Notes: generated from the sequence alone by a model not told the origin. A stretch of 64,000 nt of DNA from PoT sp049331405 (GCF_049331405.1 NZ_CP186274.1:9739636-9803635), one strand, 5' to 3'. Counted from the stretch's first letter, positions 44,503-55,000 are shown. Numbers and translations: made by a program.

Positions 44503-46044
44503 TCAGAAGAGGACCGTCAGGCGCAACGTCACGGCCAGGGCCGACGGCGTGAAAGCGTTCTCGGCGGGGGTGGGGATGTAGGTGAGATTGGGCTGGAAGA
44601 ACCAACCGTCGAAGATCTTGAACTGATAATAAGCCGACATCATCAACTGGCTGGGCCGGAGCGGCTGGCCGTCGATCGCCGTCGCGGGGAAGAGTGCCGC
44701 GCTGGCGCCCGGCTGGGGATTGAGCCAGGTCAACGCGAGGCCGGCACCGAAGGAGTCGGCGGGGCGGCCTGGGACGAGGCCGAACGCCGTGAGGCCCGCG
44801 CCGAAGAACTGCCGGGCGATCATGAAATTGGAGTTGTTGGCACCGAACTGGTAGAACCCGCTCAAGCCGCTGTTATCCAGCCCCGGGTTGCGAAACCAGA
44901 GGCGCTGGGAGCCGAACAGGTACATGCCGCCGGTGCCTTTCACGGGTTGCTTGTTGAAATCCTGGAGGTCCCCCGTCAAACCCCACCCGCCGATGCCGAA
45001 GCTGCCCGGCTTCTTGTCCCGCCCGATCCGATAAGAGTAGCCGACCTCGCCGATGTGGAAGTAATGCCCATCGAAGCGCGGGCCCTGGAGCCCCGTCTGG
45101 TGGAGGCTCACGTTGCTGTCGTAGGCACCATAAGAGAAGTAGAGTTGCTTCGTCGGCGCGAAGGTGGTCGTGATGCCCACCGCCGAGTTGTAATAGCCGG
45201 GGATCGCACCGAGCAGGGTCGGGTTGACGAAGATCGGCGTGTACGCCAAACCGGAGACCGCCGGGATGCCCGCCGCCGGGTCGTCGACGGGGACGGGCCT
45301 CACCACGTTGTTGAAGTCGAAGGTGGGGACCGTCTTGCCGGCCCGGACGATCAGCTTGTCGTCGAAGAAGCTCTGGCGGACCCAGAGCTGATACAGTTCC
45401 TGGCGGATGAACGGGGGCGTCACCGGGATCGAGTCGAAGCCCGGGAAGGCACCCGCGAGGCTGTTGGTCGGCTGCCCGGCGAACTGGAGGAACTCGGCCC
45501 CGACCATGCCCCCCTTCCAGTCCATGATCTTCTCGCCGTCGAGGTTCAGGTCGATGACGGTCAGACTGTTCAGGCCCCATCGCCCCGGCTGGCTCCCGCC
45601 GGACACGACACCGCTCGCGTCCCCGATCCAGAGGCCGCCGAGCCGGACCCCGGTATCGGCGCCGATGCCGAAGAATCTCCCCAACGCCCCCGTACCGGCC
45701 ACGATATTGACGGCGGCCGGGTTACCGCTGATCGCCTGGCGTCCCCTCGAATCGGTCGCGTCGCCGGGCCGAGCGGCTCCCCCGGCCGTCTCCGCATTGG
45801 GCGAGGCGGCGTCGCCTCCTGCCGCGGCGGGTTGGGGTTGCGGTTGGGGCTGGGCCGGAAACGGGGCCGAGGGATCGCCCGCCCCGGGTTGGGGCAGGGG
45901 AGGCAGGTCGTCGGCCATCTCGAAGGCCAGGGCCGCCGGCATCGGCGCCCCGGTCGTCGCGGGGGGCGGGATCGTTGGGGCGTTCCGATCTCCCTGGTCG
46001 CCCGCCAGGGCCATCGCGAACACGAGGATCCAGGGTGTTGCCAT
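44503..46044 (-). CDS. OprB-like carbohydrate-selective porin
   Basis: A 513-residue outer-membrane protein. A signal peptide (about 1-16) is followed by a Pro/Gln/Ala-rich linker (about 20-90, with a PQPQPQPQP run). The OprB-type barrel (about 130-513) has features such as IDLNLDGEKIMDWKGG, LYQLWVRQSFFDDKLIVRAGK and GYSYRIGRDKKPG, and ends in the outer-membrane signal LRLTVLF with terminal Phe. It would admit sugars or small solutes. AGGTGG lies upstream of the ATG at 46044; the frame before it is not convincing. It is divergent from the SGNH gene across about 750 bases. Confidence 0.85.
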   Translation of the reverse strand: MATPWILVFAMALAGDQGDRNAPTIPPPATTGAPMPAALAFEMADDLPPLPQPGAGDPSAPFPAQPQPQPQPAAAGGDAASPNAETAGGAARPGDATDSRGRQAISGNPAAVNIVAGTGALGRFFGIGADTGVRLGGLWIGDASGVVSGGSQPGRWGLNSLTVIDLNLDGEKIMDWKGGMVGAEFLQFAGQPTNSLAGAFPGFDSIPVTPPFIRQELYQLWVRQSFFDDKLIVRAGKTVPTFDFNNVVRPVPVDDPAAGIPAVSGLAYTPIFVNPTLLGAIPGYYNSAVGITTTFAPTKQLYFSYGAYDSNVSLHQTGLQGPRFDGHYFHIGEVGYSYRIGRDKKPGSFGIGGWGLTGDLQDFNKQPVKGTGGMYLFGSQRLWFRNPGLDNSGLSGFYQFGANNSNFMIARQFFGAGLTAFGLVPGRPADSFGAGLALTWLNPQPGASAALFPATAIDGQPLRPSQLMMSAYYQFKIFDGWFFQPNLTYIPTPAENAFTPSALAVTLRLTVLF

Positions 46045-46791
46045 CGCGGTCTGTTCCACCTGTCCTAAATACTTAAACCCAGACCACCGAGCCATGGACC
46101 TCGACGTCCGATAGGCTTTTCTTGGCAGCCAGACATGAGGTTTACGCGACCCGCCCGTTAGCCGTCCGCGTGTCAATATCGTCCCGACGGCGCAACAGGC
46201 TTGAATCGCCCCGACCCGAATGATCGCCCCAAAATGAGCCGTTTCACCCCAGCTTGACCGGGAACCGCTCGCGCAAACGACCGGCGAAGGCTAGCCGAAA
46301 GATCGAGAAATCGGCGGGATTTCCATCGTTTCACGGCGTGAACCAGACAACCATTTAATGATTTTCATCTTCATTTCTTTGGGCTCAACATCCAGGAATT
46401 TTGCTTTCGAATCCGGTTGGGGAGCCAACTCTCGAGATGTGGCGTTGGTGGCGACAGTCGAGTCGACGCCGGACCTTCGGCCCAGGTCTTCGATTTTCCC
46501 CTCAGTCGATTCGACGGCGCAAATCGAGAGTTGTTGCAAGGTGGACCCGGTTTGTCAGGACGTGCCTTGACAATATGGCGCGGATCGCCAATTTTATGCG
46601 GCATCTCGAATCCCTTGCGTACCCGGCATCTCCGCCAGGATTGGCTGGAGTCAGGCCGCGTTGAACCCGAGGGCGCGGGCAGGGGCAGGTCCCCCGGAGC
46701 ATGGGGAAGCCCGTCCGGTCGCGACCGCCAACTCCCGAAGAAAGCCGAGGGGCCTTCCGGCCACGACATGGATGTCACTCCAGGGCAGAGA
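46045..46791. other. Divergent intergenic region
   Basis: No supported gene lies in these 747 bases. An open frame in phase with the SGNH gene begins at 46417, but its composition is unlike a planctomycete protein and no ribosome binding site is present. A 13-base palindrome (TTCACG-G-CGTGAA, 46330-46342) is visible; its significance is doubtful. Confidence 0.5.
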
Positions 46792-47913
46792 ATGCGCCGC
46801 CGGAGCCCGGCGGGATTCCTCGGGATGCTCGCGATCCTCGTCGTGGTGGAGTCGGGCCTGGTCCAGCGCGGGACCGGCCTGAACTCGGCGCTGGGCTGGC
46901 TCTGGAGCACCTGCGGCCGCATGGCCTCGGAAGGCTCGCGCGAGTGCCAGGTCCTCTGCCTGGGGGATAGCCAGGTCAAGCACGGGATGGTCGCCCAGGT
47001 GCTGGAAGACCGCCTCGGCCTCCGGACGATGAACCTGGCCTTCAGCGGCGGCCAGTCCTCGACCAGCTACTTCCAGCTCCGCCGCGTGCTCGATTCGGGC
47101 GGCAGGCCCTCGGCGGTCATCGTCGACTTCTATCCGGTGCTCCTAAGCCACGGCCTCGAGGAAAACACGCATCGCTGGGCGCAGTATCTCTCGACGCGAG
47201 AGTGCTTCGACCTCGCCCGATCGGCCCGGGACGCGCACCTCTTCGCCTGGGTCATGGCCGGGCGTCTGGTCCCCTCGATCCGCTACCGCCAGGGCCTCCG
47301 CGAACTCATCGCGGCGAGGCTCAAGGGGGAGCAGCCCGGGCCGTCCGACCTGATCCACCTCCTCAAGCGCAACGCCTGGAGCAACAAGGGGACGCTCGTC
47401 TTCGAGAAGAACCCGAAGTGCTGGATGCCCGACGACATGGACGCCTGGGTCCGCGACGGATTCCTGCGCGACCGGGTGGGCAACGAGATCAACATGGCCT
47501 ACCTGGGCCGCTTCCTGCAACTCGCGGCCGAACACCGGATCCCCGTCTTCTGGGTCGTCCCCCCGGACCACCCCAAAATCGAGGCTCGCAAGGACCTCGA
47601 GGGCATCAACGGCCGATACACGGGCCTGCTCGAGAAGGCCCTGAAGAAGTACCCCAACCTCACCGTCCTTGACGCCCGGCACTCCAACTACCCGGCCAAC
47701 GTCTTCTACGACCACTCCCACCTCGACCGCGAAGGGGCGACCACCCTGAGCGCCGACGTAGCCTCCCAGGTCCACCGCCACCTCGCCGACGGCCCCGCCG
47801 AGCGCCTCATCATGCTCCCCGACTACCGCACCATCGCCCCCCGCGTCCCCATGGAAGACACGCGAGAATCGGGCGTCGCGCTCCGCGACATCGCCACGCG
47901 CACAAGGCGCTAA
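46792..47913 (+). CDS. Membrane-anchored SGNH-hydrolase-like protein
   Basis: A 373-residue protein with a basic start (MRRRS), one hydrophobic segment (about 7-24) and an SGNH-like domain. Block I is CLGDSQVKHGM (G58-D59-S60), followed by NLAFSGGQSS, and the C-terminal D-H-S-H-L-D-R-E-G-A supplies Asp and His. Planctomycetes have many such proteins; relatives O-acetylate or deacetylate exopolysaccharide, but no MBOAT partner lies here. An ATG at 46768 is an alternative start; 46792 has AGGGCAGAG close upstream and gives a cleaner signal anchor. The C-terminal 40 residues are polar and unassigned. Confidence 0.8.
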   Translation: MRRRSPAGFLGMLAILVVVESGLVQRGTGLNSALGWLWSTCGRMASEGSRECQVLCLGDSQVKHGMVAQVLEDRLGLRTMNLAFSGGQSSTSYFQLRRVLDSGGRPSAVIVDFYPVLLSHGLEENTHRWAQYLSTRECFDLARSARDAHLFAWVMAGRLVPSIRYRQGLRELIAARLKGEQPGPSDLIHLLKRNAWSNKGTLVFEKNPKCWMPDDMDAWVRDGFLRDRVGNEINMAYLGRFLQLAAEHRIPVFWVVPPDHPKIEARKDLEGINGRYTGLLEKALKKYPNLTVLDARHSNYPANVFYDHSHLDREGATTLSADVASQVHRHLADGPAERLIMLPDYRTIAPRVPMEDTRESGVALRDIATRTRR

Positions 47914-48817
47914 TTCCTCGCAGCCCTATCTGTCCAATTACACATCATTTCACATCAGTCGAAGCACGACCAACTCTTATTTCTTCAGATCACTATCTTA
48001 CGCAGGAGATTGTGCTCATTCTCAACGCGCGAGATCGGCCGCAGTCCTCTCGGAACGGTTTGAGCCGCGGGCGTTGCAGCGTCGCGATTAAATTCGCCGG
48101 AGTTGGCCAAGGCTCGATGCCGGCCACGCCAGATTAAGTGCCACCACGCAAGAGCCAACACTGTCCATCCAGAGAACCCATCTGCACCAAATTGAATCCC
48201 GATCAATTCACCCAAAAACCCCAGGTTCACGTGAAAATCAGCCCTCTGGACTGCTCCGCCCCGGCACCCTTGACCATGCTCGCCAACTCGCTCTCAATGC
48301 CTCATCTCCAGCGAACCGAGCCGAAGAAACGATTTGTTTCAACGCCTCGACTCTTGCTATTTTTAGCCAAATCTGTTTTCCTAAATTTGCACAATCAACA
48401 GGTAGAATACAAGGCTCAGCGTTCCAAAAAGCAGCATCCCAACTTCTCGAAGCTATTCTTCACAAACTATCTGGCCCATGCCATTTATGGAGAAATCAGG
48501 ACCCTTTTCAATTTTGTGCCGCCTCGTCATAACAAAGCTCGAACTATCATGGCATCGCTTCATCCACACCGGTTTGCAATCACGCAGCCGAGGGTTTGAT
48601 GCCTAAAATGGATCAATGTTAATTCTGAATAAAGTTCAAAAAATTCGCTTTCAATCCGATGGGTTGCTCCCTAAAGTAATCGTCGACTCAAGGACATGGG
48701 TTTGCACCTATATCCAGCCTTTCAGACGTTTGCCAACCAACCCTTCGATGCCCAGGTTTCGGCTCTCCGTTTCCCTCCGTTAACCGCCCGGGTTTCCCAA
48801 ACCCTGAGTGCCCTGCA
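47914..48817. other. Gene-poor, AT-richer stretch with possible gene remnant
   Basis: These 904 bases are clearly lower in GC than the neighbours. On the minus strand, 48230-47985 is open and encodes a Trp-rich hydrophobic stretch (GFSGWTVLALAWWHLIW), and an upstream segment in another frame (about 48480-48390) gives another hydrophobic run, MLLFGTLSLVFYLLIV. Both are interrupted by stops and have no ribosome binding site. This is consistent with a decayed membrane-protein gene or acquired DNA, but could be chance. Confidence 0.3.
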
Positions 48818-49138
48818 ATGCTCATTCAACTGGCGATTATTCTCTTAAGTGTTACGCTTGTTGCTTCGATCCTCGCATTCGTGTTGCCCCTCCGCTCGCT
48901 ACTGTATCGTCAACGCCACTGCCCTCGTTGCGGGCCCGGCTCACGGATGATGCGGATCCCTCGCCACAGCGCCGATCGACTCTTCATCGGCAACCTGATC
49001 TCCTGCCGTCGCTATCGATGCCTCGGTTGCATGTGGACGGGTCTATTCCGAGAGTCCGCCCCCAAGGGTGGTGGTGCCCTCCCGCTGACCGCCACCGACA
49101 TCGAGATTCCCGTCTTCCAGGAGGCGGACAAGACGTAA
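48818..49138 (+). CDS. Small membrane protein with zinc-ribbon-like cysteines
   Basis: A 106-residue protein with an N-terminal transmembrane helix (about 3-28) and two cysteine pairs: C35-P-R-C38 (RHCPRCG) and C69-L-G-C72 (RYRCLGC). Such spacing forms a zinc ribbon in many small planctomycete and cyanobacterial membrane proteins of unknown role. Basic residues between the pairs would suit a nucleic-acid or lipid surface. The start ATG lacks a clear ribosome binding site. It is isolated by AT-rich DNA on one side and the VOC gene on the other. No function is proposed. Confidence 0.65.
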   Translation: MLIQLAIILLSVTLVASILAFVLPLRSLLYRQRHCPRCGPGSRMMRIPRHSADRLFIGNLISCRRYRCLGCMWTGLFRESAPKGGGALPLTATDIEIPVFQEADKT

Positions 49139-49279
49139 GTCACATTGGGGAAGAATCGAGGGCGTTGCAGTTCGCGATCGTCCAATGAGATCGCCAGCCC
49201 CAGCGCCCCGGTCCACCTCGCCCTCTGCCGACGGGCACTCTCATAGCGCCAGCCGCGCCCCTCCCCGGGCCTCCCGCCT

Positions 49280-49663
49280 TCACGGCTGCGGGCCGAAGTT
49301 TCCCTTGTGCTGGTGGAGCACCTCGACGAGGAACCCGCCGGGCGCCTTGAAGTAGAAGGTCCAGGCCCCGTGGAACTCCTTGGCGGGTTCCACGTCGAGG
49401 CCAGCGTCTTCCAACCGTTTGCGAATTTCATCCACGCGTTCCCGGCTCTCGACCATGAAGCCGACGTGGAACGCTTCCGGGTATTCGATCGTCTTCTCAT
49501 TACCGAAGTTGTTCAGCGACAGGACGAATCCGGACTCGTCGAGCAGCAGGGCGAATGCATTTCGTCCCCGTTCCACGACACATTTCATGTCGAAATGTGT
49601 CTCGAAGAACGCGCGGGTCTCGGCCACGTCGGGCACCGTCAGATTGAGATGATTGAGCCGCAT
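49280..49663 (-). CDS. VOC (glyoxalase/dioxygenase fold) family protein
   Basis: A 127-residue vicinal-oxygen-chelate protein. It starts MRLNHLNLTVPDV, with the first metal-ligand His in LNHLNLTV, has FHVGFMV in the middle (second His) and ends in PGGFLVEVLHQ, with the Glu of the third ligand. Members include glyoxalase I, fosfomycin-resistance enzymes and extradiol dioxygenases; this single-domain form cannot be assigned. AAGGAG eight bases before the ATG at 49663 chooses the start. It is divergent from a MarR regulator, a common pairing in which MarR responds to the substrate or a stress, and a near-consensus promoter lies at 49937-49965. Confidence 0.9.
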   Translation of the reverse strand: MRLNHLNLTVPDVAETRAFFETHFDMKCVVERGRNAFALLLDESGFVLSLNNFGNEKTIEYPEAFHVGFMVESRERVDEIRKRLEDAGLDVEPAKEFHGAWTFYFKAPGGFLVEVLHQHKGNFGPQP

Positions 49664-49987
49664 CGGACGGACTCCTTGCACGATGGAAGTGGTATCGAGG
49701 CGATCGGATCCAAGCGAATGGAACCGTTGAACGGCAGGGCGTGAGTTCCCCACCGCCGGCGTGACGTGCCATCATCACCGACGCAGTTTGGGCACGCCGA
49801 GTTGATTTGCGGGGCTTGGCCATTCCCTCGCCCCTGGCTCGCCGTGCGGTCGCCCTGAATCGGCATCGCGATCGACGGCAACGACGACGCTCGGCGGAGC
49901 GGCAGGCGCTTGCCTCCGAGCCCTCCCTCGATGAGAATAATAGTGGAGATAATCGTTACAGTCAATAATCATTTTCCGGAGAAATGA
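49664..49987. other. Divergent region between the VOC and marR-type genes
   Basis: These 324 bases hold the VOC promoter at 49937-49965 and an AT-rich stretch with three ATAAT repeats (49936-49970) next to the marR-type start. No perfect MarR-type palindrome was found. Confidence 0.5.
49937..49965 (-). promoter_or_regulatory. Near-consensus promoter directed at the VOC gene
   Basis: On the minus strand TTGACT (49965-49960), a 17-base spacer and TATTAT (49942-49937). It predicts a leader of about 265 bases before the VOC ATG. It lies 23-50 bases before the divergent marR-type start, so MarR binding here would affect both genes. Confidence 0.55.
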
Positions 49988-50494
49988 ATGGCCCGCTCTC
50001 GCGCCTTGAAGGGCTCGACGGACCCCGGCTCAGGGCTCGGGTTCCTGCTCTCGCAGGTCGGGGCCCACTCGGCCGCGACGTTCGCGGATCGGCTGGGCCC
50101 GCTGGGCTTGAACCCGCCGCACGTGGGGATCTTGCGGGTGGTCGAACAGGCCGATGGGCTGAGCCAGCAGGCGCTCGGCGAGAAGCTCGGCATGTTCCCG
50201 AGCCGCCTCGTCCAGATCCTCGACGACCTCGAGAAGCGCGGCCTGGTCGAGCGCAGGGACAATCCCTCCGACCGCCGCTCGTACGCGTTGCACCTGACCG
50301 ACGCCGGGCGCGAGACGCTCGCGAAGATCGAGGTCGTCACCCAGGAGCATCGGGATGCGCTCGTCGCCGCCCTCGACGAATCGGAGCGAGCGCAGCTCGC
50401 CGGGTTCCTGAGCCGGATCGCGGCCGAGCAGAAGCTCCAACCGGGCATCCACCCCGGCATGCGCAAGCAAGGGCCGCCGTCGGGCCAGTGCTAG
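49988..50494 (+). CDS. MarR family transcriptional regulator
   Basis: A 168-residue winged-helix regulator. The helix-turn-helix (about 58-80) is LSQQALGEKLGMFPSRLVQIL and the wing is RGLVERRDNPSDRRSYALHLTDAG, the typical MarR D-x-R-D/S-x-R-motif region. The dimerising helices flank it. CCGGAG precedes two possible ATGs (49984 in another frame, 49988 in this one). It is divergent from the VOC gene and likely represses it and itself. Ligands of MarR proteins are usually phenolic or oxidising compounds; none can be named here. Confidence 0.93.
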   Translation: MARSRALKGSTDPGSGLGFLLSQVGAHSAATFADRLGPLGLNPPHVGILRVVEQADGLSQQALGEKLGMFPSRLVQILDDLEKRGLVERRDNPSDRRSYALHLTDAGRETLAKIEVVTQEHRDALVAALDESERAQLAGFLSRIAAEQKLQPGIHPGMRKQGPPSGQC

Positions 50495-50573
50495 CCTCGT
50501 CTCCCGAAGCCTCGCCGACGCGAAAGCGGCCCATCAATTATGAGAGCATCACGTCTTCATTTGAACGAAGTGC

Positions 50574-51992
50574 TCAGGCGAGGATACCGTCGACGACGAC
50601 GCCGTGGACGTCGGTGAGGCGGAAGTCCCGGCCCGAGTAGTGGTACGTCAACTGCTCGTGGTCGATGCCCATCAGGTGCAGGATCGTGGCGTGGAGGTCG
50701 TGGACGTGGACCTTCTTCTCGACCGCCGCGAAGCCGAATTCGTCGGTCGCGCCGTAGGTCATGCCCCCCTTGACGCCGCCGCCGGCGAGCCAGACCGAGA
50801 AGCCATGGTTGTTGTGGTCGCGCCCCTTGGATTTCTCGGAGACGGGCGTCCGGCCGAACTCGCCGCCCCAGAGGACCAGGGTGTCTTCGAGCAGGCCGCG
50901 GGACTTCAGGTCCTTGAGGAGCGCCGCGACCGGCTGGTCGGTCTCCTTGGCTTTCTCCGCATGCTTGCTGATATCTTCATGGTCATCCCAGGGCTGGCCG
51001 GCCCCGGTGTAGACCTGGACCATCCGCACCCCGCGCTCGACGAGCCTTCGGGCGGTGAGGCAGGCGTTCGCGAACGGGCCTTCGCCGTAGAGCTCGCGCG
51101 TTGATCGGCTCTCCCGGTTCAGGTCGAAGACCTCCTGCGCCTCGGTCTGCATGCGGAAGGCCATCTCGAGCGAGGCGATGCGGGCCTCGAGCGGGTTGTC
51201 GTTGCCTCCCCGGCGATCGAGATGCCTCTCGTTGAGCTGCTTGAGGAGGTCCATCTGCTCGCGCTGGGATTTCCGGTCCTGGTAGGCGTTGTCGATGTGC
51301 TTGATGACGCGCTTGGGATCCAGCTCCGAGTTATTGATGTGCGTCCCCTGATAGATCCCCGGCAGGAAGCTATTGCTCCAGAGTTGCGGGCCGACGACGG
51401 GCTCGCCGGGGCAGAGGACGACGAACCCTGGTAGGTTCTGGTTCTCGGTCCCCAGGCCGTAGAGGAGCCACGAGCCCATGCTCGGCCGGGTGGGCTGGTT
51501 CTCGCCGCTGTTCATCATCAGCAGCGCGGGCTCGTGGTTGGGGATGTTGGTGTGCATCGAACGGATGACGCAGAGGTCGTCCGCACACTCGGCCAGGTGG
51601 GGATAGAGCTCGCTGATCTCCAGGCCCGACTCGCCGTGCCTTGAGAACTTGAAGGGGGACTTGAGCAGGCCGCCGGTCTTGCGCTCGGTCTTGAGGTCGG
51701 CGTAAGGAGGGCGCTGGCCGTCGAGCTTGGTGAGCATCGGCTTCGGGTCGAACGTGTCGACCTGCGAAGGCCCGCCGTTCATGAACAGGTGGATGACGCG
51801 CTTGGCCCTGGCCGGGAAGTGCCCCACGCGGGGCGAGAGCGGGTTGCCGGCGATGTCCTTTGCGATCGGCGACGCCGCCAGCCGTCCGGAGTCGGCGAGC
51901 ACCGAGGCCAGGCCGAGGGTCCCCAGGCCGGTCCCGACCTTGCGCAGCATCTCGCGGCGCGACATCTCGAAGTGGAATGAATCCTGGCTCAT
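50574..51992 (-). CDS. DUF1501 family exported protein
   Basis: A 472-residue protein of the planctomycete DUF1501 family, related in fold to the sulfatase/alkaline phosphatase superfamily. A twin-arginine type start (MSRREMLRKVGTGLGTLGLASVL) suggests Tat export. Family motifs are LFMNGGPSQVDTFDPKP, IRSMHTNIPNHEPA, LLDGRRL-like segments and LWGGEFGRTP, with DLHATILHLMGIDHEQLTYHYSGRDFRLTD at the end. The enzymatic role is undetermined. GGAGG nine bases before the ATG at 51992 supports the start. It follows the DUF1549/DUF1553 gene by 70 bases, the standard pairing for these two families. Confidence 0.92.
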   Translation of the reverse strand: MSQDSFHFEMSRREMLRKVGTGLGTLGLASVLADSGRLAASPIAKDIAGNPLSPRVGHFPARAKRVIHLFMNGGPSQVDTFDPKPMLTKLDGQRPPYADLKTERKTGGLLKSPFKFSRHGESGLEISELYPHLAECADDLCVIRSMHTNIPNHEPALLMMNSGENQPTRPSMGSWLLYGLGTENQNLPGFVVLCPGEPVVGPQLWSNSFLPGIYQGTHINNSELDPKRVIKHIDNAYQDRKSQREQMDLLKQLNERHLDRRGGNDNPLEARIASLEMAFRMQTEAQEVFDLNRESRSTRELYGEGPFANACLTARRLVERGVRMVQVYTGAGQPWDDHEDISKHAEKAKETDQPVAALLKDLKSRGLLEDTLVLWGGEFGRTPVSEKSKGRDHNNHGFSVWLAGGGVKGGMTYGATDEFGFAAVEKKVHVHDLHATILHLMGIDHEQLTYHYSGRDFRLTDVHGVVVDGILA

Positions 51993-52062
51993 CGACGAAT
52001 CCTCCGGCCTTTGGCTTGTAGTGAGGGGGATCGGACCGATCCCGTCGTCCCAATCCATTCCA

Positions 52063-55000
52063 TCAATCAAGATAGAGGAATTCGTTGCTGCTGAGCAGGA
52101 CCTGGGCGTAACGCTCCCAGCGGCTCAACCGTTTGGTGGCCGGGTCGTCCTCGCCGCCGAGGTAGGCGACGCCCATCGTCGTCTCGTCCTCGTCGGCCGG
52201 CCTTCCGTAGAGGAGGAGGTACGCGCGATTGATCCGCGCGGCCTCGTCGGCCTTGGGCCCGGCGTCGTTGCGAACTCGGTCGACCAACGCCCGCGCCTGG
52301 TCGACGACGAACGGGCTGTTGAGGACGAAGAGCTGCTGCTGGGGGATCGTCGTCTGGCTCCGCTTGTCGCTCGTGATGTTCGGGTCGGGGAAGTCGAACA
52401 GGCGGAGGAGCGAGTCGAGGTTGTGCCGGCTGATCTTGGCGTAGAGGGTCCGCCGCCTGTTCCCCGTATCCGCGAGGTCGAGCGAGGGCCCGCCGACGGT
52501 GGGGTCGAGCCGGCCCGAGACGGCGAGGAAGGCGTCTCGCCAGGCCTCCACGTCGAGCCGACGCCGATTGGCCCGCCAGAGGTAGCGGTTGTCGGCGTCG
52601 ACCTGGAAATTCTGCGGGTCGAGGTCGGTGCTCAACTGATAGGTTGCCGACCGCATGATCTCGCGATGGATAGCCTTGAGCGACCAGCCCGAGGCCACGA
52701 GCCGATCGGCCAGGTAGTCGAGCAAGGCGGGGTGGGTCGGCTTCTCGCCGAGGATCCCGAAGTTGCTGCTGGTGCCGACGATCCCCCGGCCGAAGTGGTG
52801 CTGCCAGATCCGGTTCACGATCACGCGGGCGGTCAGCGGGTTGTCGGGGCTCGCGATGGCCTCGGCCAGGTCGAGCCGGCCGCTCCCTTTATCGAAGCGG
52901 GGGGGCTCGTCGCCGGCCAGCACTCGAAGGAACCTACGCGGGGCGAGGTCGCCGGGCTGGGCGGGATTACCACGGACGAAGACGTGCATGTCGGCCGCCG
53001 TCGCATCGACGAGCGAGTGGGCGATCGGGTAGGGGGGCGAGACCCCCTCCTTCGCCTCGGCGACCCCGGCCTTCAGCCGCTCGATCTGGCCCAGGGCATC
53101 CTTGTCGAGACGCTTCGCCAGGTCATCGTCGCCGATGTAGAAGATCCCCTTCTCGGCGAAGAGGAACCTGAGCCAGTCCCCCTTGGTCATGTCGACGGCA
53201 CCATCGAAGGCGAGGGCCCCCTCGATCGTCTCGGGCTTGCGCGTGGTCGCGAGGAACTGGACGGTCGCCGAGCCATTGTCGCTGGCCTGGCCGGTTCCCC
53301 CCTCGTCGAGGCCGGCTTTGGTCCGAAACCTCGTGTAGCCATCGGGCAGGTCGAAGACGATGAGCGACGGGGCGTGCGTGCCGATCCCGTCGGCCACCAG
53401 CTGCCCGGCCACCTTGAGCGGGTCGCCGCCGGCGTTCTTGCCGACCAGCACCGAGCCGGATCCGGAGGTCGCCGACCGCCAGCGCAGCTCGGTCAGCTTC
53501 TTCTCGCCTTCCGGCCCGACCAATTTCGGCTCGATCCAGTCGGCCCAGTCGCAGCTCTGGCCGTCCCCGCCGTCGCTCACGACGAGGAAGAGTCGGTTCG
53601 CCCCCGTGATATCCAGGTCGATCTCGACGACCGGGTCCGCCTTCGTGACGACTCGACGGCTCGCCGAGCGACGGACCTCGTCGCGAACCCCGCGAGCGGC
53701 CTCGGCGACGGATTCGGCCGAGCCGTCCTTGCCGATCGCATGGAAGGCCTGCCAGGAGGCGAGCCCCGCCAGTCGCTGCGTGGACTCATTCCCCGAGTCG
53801 AGCAGCTTGACCCAGCGCCTGAGGATGCTCGGCTCGAGCCCCTCGCGTTTGGCGACCTCCGCCACGGAATTCCCGGGCTCCTTCTTCCCACTTGAGGAGC
53901 AGGACCGGGCGGCGATCAGGTAGGCGTCGAGCCGGTCCACGCCCGAGGCGACGAACTTCACCCGCTCCTGGTCGCGGTAGCCCTTGAGTTTGGCCTCGGC
54001 GGCCTTGAGCTGCTCCTCCTGATGCTCGTGCCGCTTCACCTCCTCGTCGCTGACAAGCGGGGTGTTGGTGAGCATCGAGCTCGAGAAGATCCCGGCGAGC
54101 GAGTAATAGTCCTGCGTCGGGATCGGGTCGAACTTGTGGTCGTGGCAGCGGGCACAGGCGACGGTCAGGCCGAGGAAGCCGCGGGTCAGGGTGTCGACGC
54201 GGTCGTCCAACTCGTCGGCGGTCGCCTTGGCCGCATCGGTATTCTTGTAATATTGCGCCCCGAGCCCGAAGAACCCGAGCGCCACGCGCCCGTCATAAGG
54301 CGGGTTCTTGCCTTCGGGGAGCTGGTCCCCGGCGATCTGGAGCTTGACGAAGCGGTCGTAGGGGAGGTCGTCGTTCAGGGCGCGGACGACCCAGTCTCGA
54401 TAGCGGAAGCCGCTGGAGTTCGGCTTCACGCCGAATGTGTGGGCCTGATCCTCGGCGTAGCGGGCGACGTCGAGCCAGTAACGACCCCAGCGCTCGCCGT
54501 AGTGCGGCGAGGCCAGCAGGCGGTCCACCACCCGGTCGAAGGCGTCGGGGGCCTCGTCGGCGAGGAAGGCGTCGACTTCTTCGGGAGTCGGCGGCAAGCC
54601 GGTGAGGTCGAAGGTCGCCCGGCGGATCAGCTCGCGCTTGCCGGCGGGCCGCACGGGCTTGAGGCCTTTCTCGTCGAGCGCGGCGAGGATGTGCCGGTCG
54701 ATCGGGCCTCGCGCCCAGGCTTCGTCGGAGACGGGCTTCGGCGAGGACGGGGCGGGGGGGCGGAAGGACCAGAACTGCCGGGCGGCGGCCATGTCGAGCT
54801 TCTTCGACTCGGAGGCGGCGGGGGCCGACGCGGCCGTCCTGGGGTCGGGAGCCCCCATCTCGACCCACTTCGCGAAGTCGGCGATCGTCGCCTCGGGTAG
54901 CTTGCCCGAGGGGGGCATCTGCGACGACTCATACTTGAGTGCCGAGATCAGGAGGCTCTCATCAACGTTGCCGGGCACGACCGCCGGGCCGCCCTCGCCG

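Noticed and set aside
44248..46068. A 606-codon plus-strand open frame opposite the porin gene
   Set aside because: Low-complexity Arg/Gly/Glu composition, no ribosome binding site, and it overlaps an OprB-type protein ending in a porin C-terminal signal.
46330..46342. Palindrome TTCACG-G-CGTGAA in the porin/SGNH divergent region
   Set aside because: Single copy, not placed at a recognisable promoter; arms of six are expected by chance at this scale.
46417..46791. N-terminal extension of the SGNH protein by 125 residues
   Set aside because: The extension has atypical composition, lacks a ribosome binding site and would bury the hydrophobic anchor.
50542..50573. Weak hairpin between the marR-type and DUF1501 genes
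   Set aside because: The stem needs a six-base bulge and there is no T-tract.
51727..53895. A 722-codon open frame on the plus strand opposite the DUF1501 and DUF1553 genes
   Set aside because: It spans two real genes on the other strand and has shadow composition without motifs.
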